47,278 nt of DNA, taken from Nitratiruptor sp. Its GTDB lineage: Bacteria > Campylobacterota > Campylobacteria > Campylobacterales > Nitratiruptoraceae. The notes below the pieces were generated by a model that was given only the letters and a program-made list of their open reading frames with translations, was not told the DNA's origin and did not search any database. The stretch lies in assembly GCA_015494535.1 (NCBI GenBank), contig WGBC01000098.1:1-47278 (forward strand), read 5' to 3'. The position numbers and the translations under genes were made by a program. Position 1 is the first letter of the stretch; the number at the start of each line of letters is the position of its first letter. Shown in pieces: positions 6,996-13,979 of the stretch.

Positions 6996-7883
6996 ATGCA
7001 GCTTGCACAAAAGCCAAAAGAAGCTATCAAAGAGATTATCGAGGCCACGAGAAGACCAAGGATCGAAAAGATCCAGTCTCTCTTGGCCCAGATCGACAAA
7101 CTCAAAAGCGAAATAGAAGCGCAAAAGAGCGAACTAAAAAACGATCTTTTGGAGATATTCGACAATTTAGAAAAAGAGAGCGAAAAACTCCCAGAACCAA
7201 AAAGGCAAGAGGCACTGCAATACCTGCAAGAGTGCAAACTAAACTCCCTCGAATTTCTAGGCATCCTAGCCGAAACCACGGAGAGCGCTATTCTCACCAC
7301 CCTTGAAAATGGGCAAAACATCAAAGAGACCATTAGCGAAATCACCAAAGATCTTACCTACCAGACCATCGATATAAACGTAGATCCAAGACATATCAAG
7401 GATGTAACAAAAACAATCTTCAGCGTAGCCGCCACCATAGCGCAAGCCAGCATCAACCACGCCGACGAAATCTTGGAAGGCGCACTCATTGGCATCAAGC
7501 AAGGCATAAAAAAAAGTATCCAGAAATTCAACGAAACCATCGAATTTACGCCAGACGAAGCGAGAGCCATGATCATTCAAAACTACGACGAGATCGTGGC
7601 AAATCTAGGCAAAATTGATGAAATCTACCTGCAAACCATCCAAGAAGTGGCCAAAGAGGCGGAACCTGGCATCAAAGAGAAAATCTTGCAAATCGCCAAG
7701 GAGGGGGTATTGGAGAAACTCGCAGTCGAGGCGCAAAACGCCATAAACTTGATGAAAAAATCCTTCGATACCATCACCCCCACAATCAAGGCAAGCACGG
7801 ATGAGGCCAAAAAGCTTGGGCTGCGCGCCTTTGAGATTGCTAGGGAAAAGATAGAGGAGACGCTCAATGCGATTAAGAAATAG
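6996..7883 (+). CDS. Conserved-looking all-helical protein of unknown function
   Basis: This 295-residue protein is almost wholly charged amphipathic helix. Coiled coil is likely at about 20-70 (LLAQIDKLKSEIEAQKSEL) and there are several 'AI..IK..I..S' repeats later. There is no signal peptide or membrane span. Composition and helix pattern recall phasin or apolipoprotein-like, surface-coating proteins, and I have a weak impression of the DUF6781-type families known in Campylobacterota; neither is demonstrated. Start 6996 is supported by AAAGG and by the extended -10 15 bases further upstream. The final 17 bases overlap the following BON-domain gene, so the two are an operon and perhaps act together. 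Confidence 0.75.
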   Translation: MQLAQKPKEAIKEIIEATRRPRIEKIQSLLAQIDKLKSEIEAQKSELKNDLLEIFDNLEKESEKLPEPKRQEALQYLQECKLNSLEFLGILAETTESAILTTLENGQNIKETISEITKDLTYQTIDINVDPRHIKDVTKTIFSVAATIAQASINHADEILEGALIGIKQGIKKSIQKFNETIEFTPDEARAMIIQNYDEIVANLGKIDEIYLQTIQEVAKEAEPGIKEKILQIAKEGVLEKLAVEAQNAINLMKKSFDTITPTIKASTDEAKKLGLRAFEIAREKIEETLNAIKK

Positions 7884-8319
7884 CCTTGTAGCCCTGCTTT
7901 TTCCTTTGGCACTCTTTGCGCAACAAGAGGATATGCAAAAAGCTTTGCAAGAGTTTTTGCTCATGATGGAGCAAACCACCAAAACGCTCAAAGATCTCTC
8001 CCAACCCCAGCAAAACCCAATCCCCGAAGAGCAAAACAGCTGGCAACTCTACTACAAAGTGGTGCAAAACGGCGCTAAGGTCGAAAAGCGCAACGATCTG
8101 CTCATCAAGACGCAAATCTCCTACCAGCTTCTCAAAGAAAAGTCCATTCCCTCCTCACTCCTACTCGTTGTCGTCAAAGATGGCGTAGTGGAGCTCTTTG
8201 GCAAACTCTACTCACAAAAAGGTGCCGATAAAGCCATCGATATAGCCCTGCACACCCGAGGCGTTAAAAAGGTGATATCCTATATTATTATGAAACTTCC
8301 AGCAAAAACATTGATATAA
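7867..8319 (+). CDS. Secreted BON-domain protein
   Basis: A 150-residue protein with an N-terminal signal peptide (MRLRNSLVALLFPLALFAQ, cleavage likely after FA-Q at about 18). A helical, Gln-rich linker follows (about 20-60). A BON-like domain occupies about 75-145: 'LLIKTQISYQLLKEKSIPSSLLLVVVKDGVVELFGKLYSQKGADKAIDIALHTRGVKKV' has the family's 'i...l.g.v.L.G.v.s...a..a...A....GV..V' plan. BON proteins are generally periplasmic and bind envelope components or phospholipid. It overlaps the preceding helical-protein gene by 17 bases. A strong stem-loop begins in its stop codon and should end the transcript. Confidence 0.82.
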   Translation: MRLRNSLVALLFPLALFAQQEDMQKALQEFLLMMEQTTKTLKDLSQPQQNPIPEEQNSWQLYYKVVQNGAKVEKRNDLLIKTQISYQLLKEKSIPSSLLLVVVKDGVVELFGKLYSQKGADKAIDIALHTRGVKKVISYIIMKLPAKTLI

Positions 8320-8342
8320 AGCGACTAAAGTTGCTTTATATC
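8313..8342 (+). terminator. Stem-loop terminator overlapping the BON gene stop codon
   Basis: GATATAAAGC (8313-8322) pairs perfectly with GCTTTATATC (8333-8342), extended inward by G-U and A-T pairs around a small loop. The following sequence is CTTTTG, a short T tract. The stem includes the TAA at 8317-8319. Confidence 0.65.
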
Positions 8343-8356
8343 CTTTTGTGATATCT

Positions 8357-8387
8357 TATAATTACTCCTAAAAAAGGAGTAATTATG
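8357..8387 (+). promoter_or_regulatory. 11-bp perfect inverted repeat spanning -10, Shine-Dalgarno and start codon
   Basis: ATAATTACTCC (8358-8368) is mirrored exactly by GGAGTAATTAT (8376-8386), with a TAAAAAA spacer. The left arm contains most of a TATAAT -10 (8357-8362). The right arm contains the GGAG ribosome site and the first two bases of ATG 8385. A start site about 7 bases after the -10 falls at about 8369, in the spacer, so the left arm may not be transcribed and the repeat would then act as a DNA operator. Confidence 0.6.
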
Positions 8388-9071
8388 CTTAGCGAACACA
8401 AGCGAAAACTACTACTGGATACCTTGGTCTTCGAGACGCTGGGCCAACCAGAAAAAGAGCGGGAATTCAAAATAAAATCCCTCAAAAAATGGGGATTCGA
8501 TCTCCTCAGTGCCAAAAGCGGGGAAAAAAGCACAATTTTTGCCCTGAGTGAGGGCAAAAGCGTAGGCGATACCTTCACGCAGGAAAACAGCCAATACACC
8601 ATAACCGAAATTTTCAAAGAACTCCCCAAAAATAAAAAGATTTTCGCCCATATCGAGATGATGGAAGGAAAAGCATATTTGTGCGTAGATTTGCGAGAAG
8701 ATGAGCAAACTCAAGAGATTTTGCGCATCGAGGCCGGCGAGATACTGCTAGCCTTCTTGCACAAGCACAAATTTGTCAAAATCATAGAAGCCTTGCACGA
8801 TATAGGCACCGCCGCCACACTTATCAAACATCATGGTGAAGAGGGTAAGCCATTAAGCTTTGAAGAGCTACCGCCAGTGGCTAGAAGGTTTTTGCGAGAG
8901 GCCAAAAAAATAGAAAAAGAGATGGGATTTGGGCGCGTGGCTCTTGCATATTTTGGGGAAAATAAAGATAAAAAAGCAAGATTTCATCTGAACTGGATGG
9001 TGCCAACAATCGCGCTTTTTGATGAGCATATCGCACAAAAGATCGACAAAACTTTAGCGGAGTTTGTGTGA
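8385..9071 (+). CDS. Protein of unknown function, first gene of a two-gene unit
   Basis: I do not recognise this 228-residue protein. It is soluble, charged and mixed alpha/beta, with no signal peptide or membrane span. Notable segments are an early 'EREFKIKSLKKWGFDLLSAKSGEKST' region, a mid 'YLCVDLREDEQTQEILRIEAGEILLAFLHKHKFVKIIEALHDIGTA' region and a C-terminal 'KARFHLNWMVPTIALFDEHIAQKI'. No Walker, HD, HEPN (R....H) or nuclease motif is evident. It starts at an ATG preceded by GGAG within an 11-bp palindrome and has its own -10. Its stop overlaps the start of the RAMP-like gene (TGATG), implying a shared function. Confidence 0.6.
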   Translation: MLSEHKRKLLLDTLVFETLGQPEKEREFKIKSLKKWGFDLLSAKSGEKSTIFALSEGKSVGDTFTQENSQYTITEIFKELPKNKKIFAHIEMMEGKAYLCVDLREDEQTQEILRIEAGEILLAFLHKHKFVKIIEALHDIGTAATLIKHHGEEGKPLSFEELPPVARRFLREAKKIEKEMGFGRVALAYFGENKDKKARFHLNWMVPTIALFDEHIAQKIDKTLAEFV

Positions 9072-9778
9072 TGCTGATAGCCTGGAATGCGATAATCCCT
9101 GAAAATGGAGAGTTTTTGCGCGATAGCCAGGATGCTTTTATCCCTCGCAACGAAATTATGGAAGCTATCGAGAGCGCAATGCTCTTTTACTACATTAAAA
9201 AAGACAAAGCGATTGAGCAAAGAGTCAAAAAGATGATTCTAAGCGTCGATACGAAACCGAAGCTCAAAACCCTCGCAAAAGAGATAAAAGCGCTCATTTT
9301 CGACAAACACCCATTAAAAGTCGAGATGCCAGAGAAGATCTATTTGCCAAAAGAGGGTATCCAAAAGGTAGCGATTGAGCGATTTGATTTTGCAAAAAAA
9401 GAGTTTATAGAGCGCAATGAGTGCGAAATTTTTAAAGGCACGATTGAGTTCACAATCGATGGTATCGCGCCTCTTAAAGCAGCCCTTACTTCCTATGCAA
9501 GAGGCCTGGCTGAGCAGGAGCACATGCTTTCGGAAGGATCGATACTGGAGCCATACATCGCTCAAATACAAAACAGCATAGCCAATGAGTGGGATATGAC
9601 GCTTCGCATAGGAGCTTGGACTACAACACCCTACAAAGGGGATCTGCTCTTTTTTTGGCGCATCAAAGAGGTTAGAGAAAAGCTGCTCAAAGAGTTCAAG
9701 CTAGATATTCGACCAAAAGATATTCTCTTCATTCCAAAATTCAAAGAGTTCGTAGGCTGGTGCGAATACAAAGATTAA
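9071..9778 (+). CDS. Possible stand-alone Csm5-like RAMP protein
   Basis: A 235-residue protein with no standard function call. From memory of Csm5 family members (backbone subunits of type III-A CRISPR effectors), four blocks look parallel and are in the same order. DAFIPRNEIMEAIESAML resembles the 'PYIPGSSLKGAIRT' block. VAIERFDFAKKEFIERN with FKGTIEFTI resembles the 'Q.WDY....LYRESI.P.T.IEFEI' block. MTLRIGAWTTTPYKG resembles 'Y..LG.GSGAWTKT'. The C-terminus FKEFVGWCEYKD resembles '..PLGWV.L'. The glycines of the RAMP G-loop are mostly missing and the protein is about 100 residues shorter than usual. No other cas gene or CRISPR array is in the window. The ATG at 9071 is preferred over the GTG at 9068. 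The call is tentative. Confidence 0.4.
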   Translation: MLIAWNAIIPENGEFLRDSQDAFIPRNEIMEAIESAMLFYYIKKDKAIEQRVKKMILSVDTKPKLKTLAKEIKALIFDKHPLKVEMPEKIYLPKEGIQKVAIERFDFAKKEFIERNECEIFKGTIEFTIDGIAPLKAALTSYARGLAEQEHMLSEGSILEPYIAQIQNSIANEWDMTLRIGAWTTTPYKGDLLFFWRIKEVREKLLKEFKLDIRPKDILFIPKFKEFVGWCEYKD

Positions 9779-10533
9779 TCCCACTCTCCCATGTGCTCGA
9801 TGAGGGCGTTATGAATCGTTCCATTGGAGGCGACAATAATGTCGCCAAAGCGGTAGGGTTCGCCCTTGTGGTTGGTAACCTTGCCACCGGCTTCCTGAAC
9901 CAATAAAATCCCTGCCGCCACATCCCAAGGCTTGAGATTGACCTCGTAAAAGCCTCCAAATCTCCCACACGCCACGTATGCTAGGTCGATCGAAGCGCTG
10001 CCTAGGCGCCTAATGTCTCTGGTAATTGGCAAGAGATTTTGCATGGTTCGCATAACAAAGCGAAAATCTTTTCCTCTTTTTGTCTTAGTATAGGGGAAGC
10101 CGGTAGCTAGCAAGGCATTGATAAGCTCGCCATCTTTGCTCACTTCGATTCTTTCGCCATTGAGGTACGCACCCTCTCCCTTTTTGGCATAGAAAAACTC
10201 CTCCAAAATGGGATTGTAGATTGCTGCCTCTATTGGCTTACCATCCTCCCACACCCCAACGCTTATAGCGGTATAGGCGATATGGTGCACGAAATTGGTA
10301 GTCCCATCAATTGGATCGATATAGATTGCCTTTTTGGCTTCCTGCACGCTAGCGCTCTCTTCACCAACAATCGTAAATCCGGCATAGCGTTTTTGCAAAG
10401 CCTCGCTCAAAAACTCTTCAATCTTTATATCGTACTGCGTCAATAGATCGACGCTACCTTTTTTGTGCACCTCTTTTTTGCCCCAGTAGCCCTCTTTTAA
10501 AATCTTGCCAGCCTCATGGATAATCTCTCGCAC
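9775..10533 (-). CDS. Inositol-monophosphatase-family phosphatase (SuhB-like)
   Basis: A 252-residue Mg2+-dependent phosphatase of the IMPase/SuhB family, cytoplasmic. Diagnostic motifs are GEES (about 57-60), DPIDGTTNFVHH (about 73-84) and WDVAAGILLVQEAGG (about 202-216), which bind the metal ions and phosphate. Substrates in the family include inositol phosphates, fructose-1,6-bisphosphate, PAP and NADP, and sequence by eye cannot choose between them. The start is a GTG at 10533 with AAAAGG 7 bases upstream. Its TAA stop overlaps the convergent RAMP-like gene's TAA within TTAA. It is divergent from htrA. Confidence 0.92.
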   Translation of the reverse strand: MREIIHEAGKILKEGYWGKKEVHKKGSVDLLTQYDIKIEEFLSEALQKRYAGFTIVGEESASVQEAKKAIYIDPIDGTTNFVHHIAYTAISVGVWEDGKPIEAAIYNPILEEFFYAKKGEGAYLNGERIEVSKDGELINALLATGFPYTKTKRGKDFRFVMRTMQNLLPITRDIRRLGSASIDLAYVACGRFGGFYEVNLKPWDVAAGILLVQEAGGKVTNHKGEPYRFGDIIVASNGTIHNALIEHMGEWD

Positions 10534-10618
10534 CGTTAACCTTTTATTAATTTTTTATTAATTTTTGTAATGTTTATTTATCCTATCATTACTATGACAA
10601 AACATCAGGAGGTATGCT

Positions 10619-12025
10619 ATGAAAAAAACACTCATTATGTCAACAGTCACAGCAATAATTTTAAGCGCTGCGACGATTCATTTCAACGAAGCGCCTAAGA
10701 ACTTCACGCGCATCATGCCACAGGGCGGAAGCAATGTAGTCATCTCATATTATGACGCCATCAAAGATGCAAAAGAGAGCGTCGTCAACATCTCTACAAA
10801 AAAACGCATCAAAATGCCAAACCTACACAGTATGCCATTTTTCAATGATCCCTTCTTCAAGCAGTTTTTTGGCCCTATGTTTAAAGATAGGCTTCCAAGA
10901 AACAGGATTGAAAGAAGCTTGGGAAGTGGCGTGATTATCAGTAGCGACGGTTATATCGTCACCAACAACCATGTAATCAAAAACGCAGACGAGATTACAG
11001 TTACTTTGCCAGGCGATGATAAAGAGTATAAGGCCAAAGTAGTAGGCAAAGACGCCTTGACGGACTTGGCAGTGATTAAAATTGACAAAAAGGGGCTTAA
11101 AGCCATCAAAATCGCCGACTCATCCAAGATCAAACCAGGCGACGTGGTCTTTGCCATAGGCAACCCTTTTGGCATAGGCGAAACAATTACACAAGGAATC
11201 ATAAGCGCCACTAACAGAAACAATGTAGGTATCAACACCTACGAAAACTTCATCCAAACCGACGCTGCCATCAATCCTGGCAATAGCGGAGGAGCGTTGG
11301 TTGATAGCAGAGGAGCGCTCATTGGTATCAATAGCGCTATTATTACTAGAAGCGGTGGCAATAATGGTATTGGCTTTGCGATTCCATCAAATATGATGAA
11401 AGAGGTAGTCAAAAAGCTTATTGAAAAAGGAAAGATCGAAAGAGGCTATCTTGGCGTGCTCATTGAAGATCTCAAAGGTGATCTCAAGGAGGTCTACAAG
11501 CACAAATATGGTGCGGTCATCGTAGATGTAACCAAAGATAGCGCAGCTGACAAAGCGGGACTTAAAAGAGGCGATCTCATCATCGCAGTCAATGGCGAAA
11601 AAATCGAAGATGCAAACGAGCTCAAAACAATTATTGGCTCATTCCCTCCAAACAAAAAAATAACCATCACCTATGAGAGAAACCGCCACACCTATACGAC
11701 CACAGTCAAACTAGGAGAGCGGCCAAGTGAAAGCAGCAGCGAAGCCACTGAAGAGCTCAAAGGGCTCAGTGTGCAAACACTTGATGAAAATTTGCGAAAG
11801 ATGTACAATATTCCATCAGATATCAAAGGCGTTTTCGTCACAGATGTGAAAGAAAAAAGCGCAGCCGAAAAAGCTGGCATTAAGCCAGGGGATGTGATTG
11901 TGGGCATTGAGGATATGAATATCGAAAACGTGGAAGATCTCAAAAAAGCCCTCAACAAATATAAGGGGCCCAAAAGAGTATTTATCAAACGCCAGGGCAT
12001 CCCGCTTATCTTGGTTCTCAAGTAA
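10619..12025 (+). CDS. htrA: Periplasmic Do/DegQ-type serine protease-chaperone
   Basis: This 468-residue protein has an N-terminal signal segment (about 1-20), a trypsin-like protease domain with catalytic His118 (VTNNHVI), Asp149 (ALTDLAVIKI) and Ser223 (NPGNSGGAL), and two PDZ domains (about 275-360 and 380-465, each with a '(Y)LGV' or 'GV.V.D' carboxylate-binding strand). It should degrade or refold misfolded envelope proteins. Length matches DegP/HtrA. AGGAGG lies 6 bases before the ATG. Next are the cprR and cprS homologues, the same order as in Campylobacter jejuni. A GC hairpin at 12031-12044 separates htrA from cprR and may reduce read-through. Confidence 0.97.
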   Translation: MKKTLIMSTVTAIILSAATIHFNEAPKNFTRIMPQGGSNVVISYYDAIKDAKESVVNISTKKRIKMPNLHSMPFFNDPFFKQFFGPMFKDRLPRNRIERSLGSGVIISSDGYIVTNNHVIKNADEITVTLPGDDKEYKAKVVGKDALTDLAVIKIDKKGLKAIKIADSSKIKPGDVVFAIGNPFGIGETITQGIISATNRNNVGINTYENFIQTDAAINPGNSGGALVDSRGALIGINSAIITRSGGNNGIGFAIPSNMMKEVVKKLIEKGKIERGYLGVLIEDLKGDLKEVYKHKYGAVIVDVTKDSAADKAGLKRGDLIIAVNGEKIEDANELKTIIGSFPPNKKITITYERNRHTYTTTVKLGERPSESSSEATEELKGLSVQTLDENLRKMYNIPSDIKGVFVTDVKEKSAAEKAGIKPGDVIVGIEDMNIENVEDLKKALNKYKGPKRVFIKRQGIPLILVLK

Positions 12026-12030
12026 TTTTC

Positions 12031-12044
12031 GCCCCCTTTGGGGC
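12031..12044 (+). terminator. Short GC hairpin between htrA and cprR
   Basis: GCCCC-CTTT-GGGGC forms a 5-bp GC stem 6 bases after the htrA stop. There is no T tract downstream, so it may be an attenuator or an mRNA-processing or stability element rather than a full terminator. Confidence 0.4.
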
Positions 12045-12057
12045 ATAAAGGATAGCC

Positions 12058-12717
12058 ATGAAAGTAGCGATGATCGAGGATGATATAGAATTAGCTGAAA
12101 TCTTGAGCGAATATCTCAAAAAGTATGGGATTGAGGTAGAAAACTATGAAGATCCCTTTATCGCACTCTCAGCCCTTCGCATAGCCAAAGATTACGACGC
12201 GCTTATTTTGGATCTTACGCTGCCCGGCATGGATGGTTTAGAGATTCTCAAAAAAATCCGTGAATTTAGCGATCTGCCTATCATTATCTCTAGTGCTAGA
12301 AGCGATCTCAGCGACAAAGTAATAGGGCTTGAGCTTGGAGCAGACGACTACCTGCCAAAGCCATACGATCCAAAGGAGCTGGAAGCCAGGCTCAAAGCGA
12401 TTACCAGAAGAAGAGCCAAACCACCAAAAGAGCCGGATCTCAAAATCTACAAACACCGCAGAGAAATCCATTTCAAAAACAAGCCTCTGCCTCTCACTCC
12501 TGCAGAGTTCGAGGTGCTCAGCTACCTGATTGAACATCCCAACCAACCAATAGAGCGCGAAGAGCTTCTTTATACCTGTGAGAACCTCAGCGAAAATGCT
12601 TCAGAAAAGACGATAGACGTGATAATAAGCCGCATTCGCCACAAACTCGGTGAAGATCCCAAAAATCCGCGCTATATCCTCTCGGTGCGAGGCATTGGAT
12701 ATAAATTCGTTCCATGA
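12058..12717 (+). CDS. cprR: OmpR-family response regulator (CprR-like)
   Basis: A 219-residue two-domain regulator. The receiver (about 1-115) has the acidic pair at 8-9, phospho-acceptor Asp52 (LILDLTLPGMDG), the Ser/Thr switch region (IISSARS) and Lys101 (DDYLPKPY). The C-terminal winged helix (about 125-219) ends with the OmpR signature IDVIISRIRHKLGEDP...RGIGYKF. It binds DNA in the cytoplasm. Downstream of htrA and overlapping the kinase gene by 4 bases, it corresponds by synteny to CprR (Cj1227c), an essential regulator in C. jejuni. The symbol rests on synteny and domain type, not on a measured identity. Confidence 0.9.
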   Translation: MKVAMIEDDIELAEILSEYLKKYGIEVENYEDPFIALSALRIAKDYDALILDLTLPGMDGLEILKKIREFSDLPIIISSARSDLSDKVIGLELGADDYLPKPYDPKELEARLKAITRRRAKPPKEPDLKIYKHRREIHFKNKPLPLTPAEFEVLSYLIEHPNQPIEREELLYTCENLSENASEKTIDVIISRIRHKLGEDPKNPRYILSVRGIGYKFVP

Positions 12718-13934
12718 AAAAGAGCTCTATTTTTCTTTGGATCACAATTATCTTCCTCCTTGCCTTCATAGGCATCGGAGCCTCTTATATGCTCTCGCTC
12801 AAATATATCAAAGCAAACAGCCAAAACCAGACCCAAAAGCGCTTCGACTTTATCTCACAGTCGCTCATCTGGCAGCTTGGCACCATACAAAATCCAAACA
12901 GCCTCATAAAAGATTTGCAAAAGCTAGATCTCTTGCCCATCACCCACCCAAAAGAGATCATCCACATCATCAAACATGCCAAAATCATCAAACGCACCCG
13001 CTATCCCGTAGGCGAGATAATTATCCTCAAATACCAAAATAGCTACTACATCTGGGTGCAAAGCTACGGCAATACGCTGCTTTTGCAAGACGTATCGCAA
13101 AATATAGAGACCCTCAAAATGCTCTATACCACCATATTTATCATCATCGTCGCCCTGTTGCTGCTGATTTACATCCTCATCCTCATCAAACTACGCCCTC
13201 TCAAAAAGATCACAAAAGAGATCGAAAAGTTCTCCCAAGGAAAGCTAGATCTTGATCTGGGTATCAAAGGCTTTAAAGAGATCCAAGAAGTAGCAAACGC
13301 CTTACAAGAAGCGGCAACCTCTCTCAAAAACATCCAAAATTCGCGCAAACTGCTACTAAGAAACATCATGCATGAGCTCAAAACCCCCATCACCAAAGGA
13401 CGTATCCAAGCAGAGATGGTAGAAGATCCCAAACAAAAACAGCGTCTTATCCAAATTTTTGAAAAACTCAATTCCCTCATCAACGAACTTGCAGCCATCG
13501 AAGCGGTTAACGCAAAGATAAAGCCAAATTTGGAGAGTTTGCAGCTTAGTGACATCGTGGATGAAGCCATCAATATTGGCATGTTCGACAAAAAGGACCT
13601 CACCATTATCCAAAACGCCAATCCAACCATTAAAGCAGACTATAAGCTTCTCTCCATCGCCATCAAAAACCTCATCGACAACGCCATCAAATACTCGCAA
13701 GATAGCAGAGCTACAATCGTCTTGGAAAACGACGCCATCAAGATCATCAACCAAGCCCCGCCTCTTCGCTATGAACTTGACTACTTCTTGGAGCCATTTA
13801 GCAAAGAGGGCAAAAAGAGCGGCTTTGGCCTAGGACTCTATCTAGTGGACAACATCCTCAAAATGCATCTATTCACACTCCGCTACTCCCACCAAGAGGG
13901 CAAAAATATCTTTACTATTAAGTTTTCTAAATAA
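12714..13934 (+). CDS. cprS: Sensor histidine kinase (CprS-like)
   Basis: A 406-residue membrane kinase. TM1 is about 7-27, followed by a periplasmic sensor of roughly 105 residues. TM2 is about 137-160, followed by a HAMP-like linker (LRPLKKITKEIEKFSQG). The H box contains His220 (IMHELKTPITK). The N box is NLIDNAIKYS and the G box GFGLGLYLVDNIL. The G1 (D.G.G) segment is not obvious between the N and G boxes, a reduction also common in epsilonproteobacterial ArsS/CprS-type kinases. It overlaps cprR by 4 bases. With htrA upstream, envelope stress is the likely input, and in C. jejuni the homologous pair affects biofilm and envelope properties. Confidence 0.88.
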   Translation: MKKSSIFLWITIIFLLAFIGIGASYMLSLKYIKANSQNQTQKRFDFISQSLIWQLGTIQNPNSLIKDLQKLDLLPITHPKEIIHIIKHAKIIKRTRYPVGEIIILKYQNSYYIWVQSYGNTLLLQDVSQNIETLKMLYTTIFIIIVALLLLIYILILIKLRPLKKITKEIEKFSQGKLDLDLGIKGFKEIQEVANALQEAATSLKNIQNSRKLLLRNIMHELKTPITKGRIQAEMVEDPKQKQRLIQIFEKLNSLINELAAIEAVNAKIKPNLESLQLSDIVDEAINIGMFDKKDLTIIQNANPTIKADYKLLSIAIKNLIDNAIKYSQDSRATIVLENDAIKIINQAPPLRYELDYFLEPFSKEGKKSGFGLGLYLVDNILKMHLFTLRYSHQEGKNIFTIKFSK

Positions 13935-13979
13935 TATTTCTATTTTATCGATAATACAAAAAAATCTGGAGGATATGTC

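Noticed and set aside
9071-9778. A complete type III CRISPR-Cas locus
   Set aside because: Only one RAMP-like candidate is present; there is no Cas10, Csm2-4, Cas6, Cas1/2 or repeat array in the window.
13169-13630. 153-residue minus-strand frame
   Set aside because: It is antisense to the H-box region of the kinase gene, where conserved kinase motifs prove the other strand is coding.
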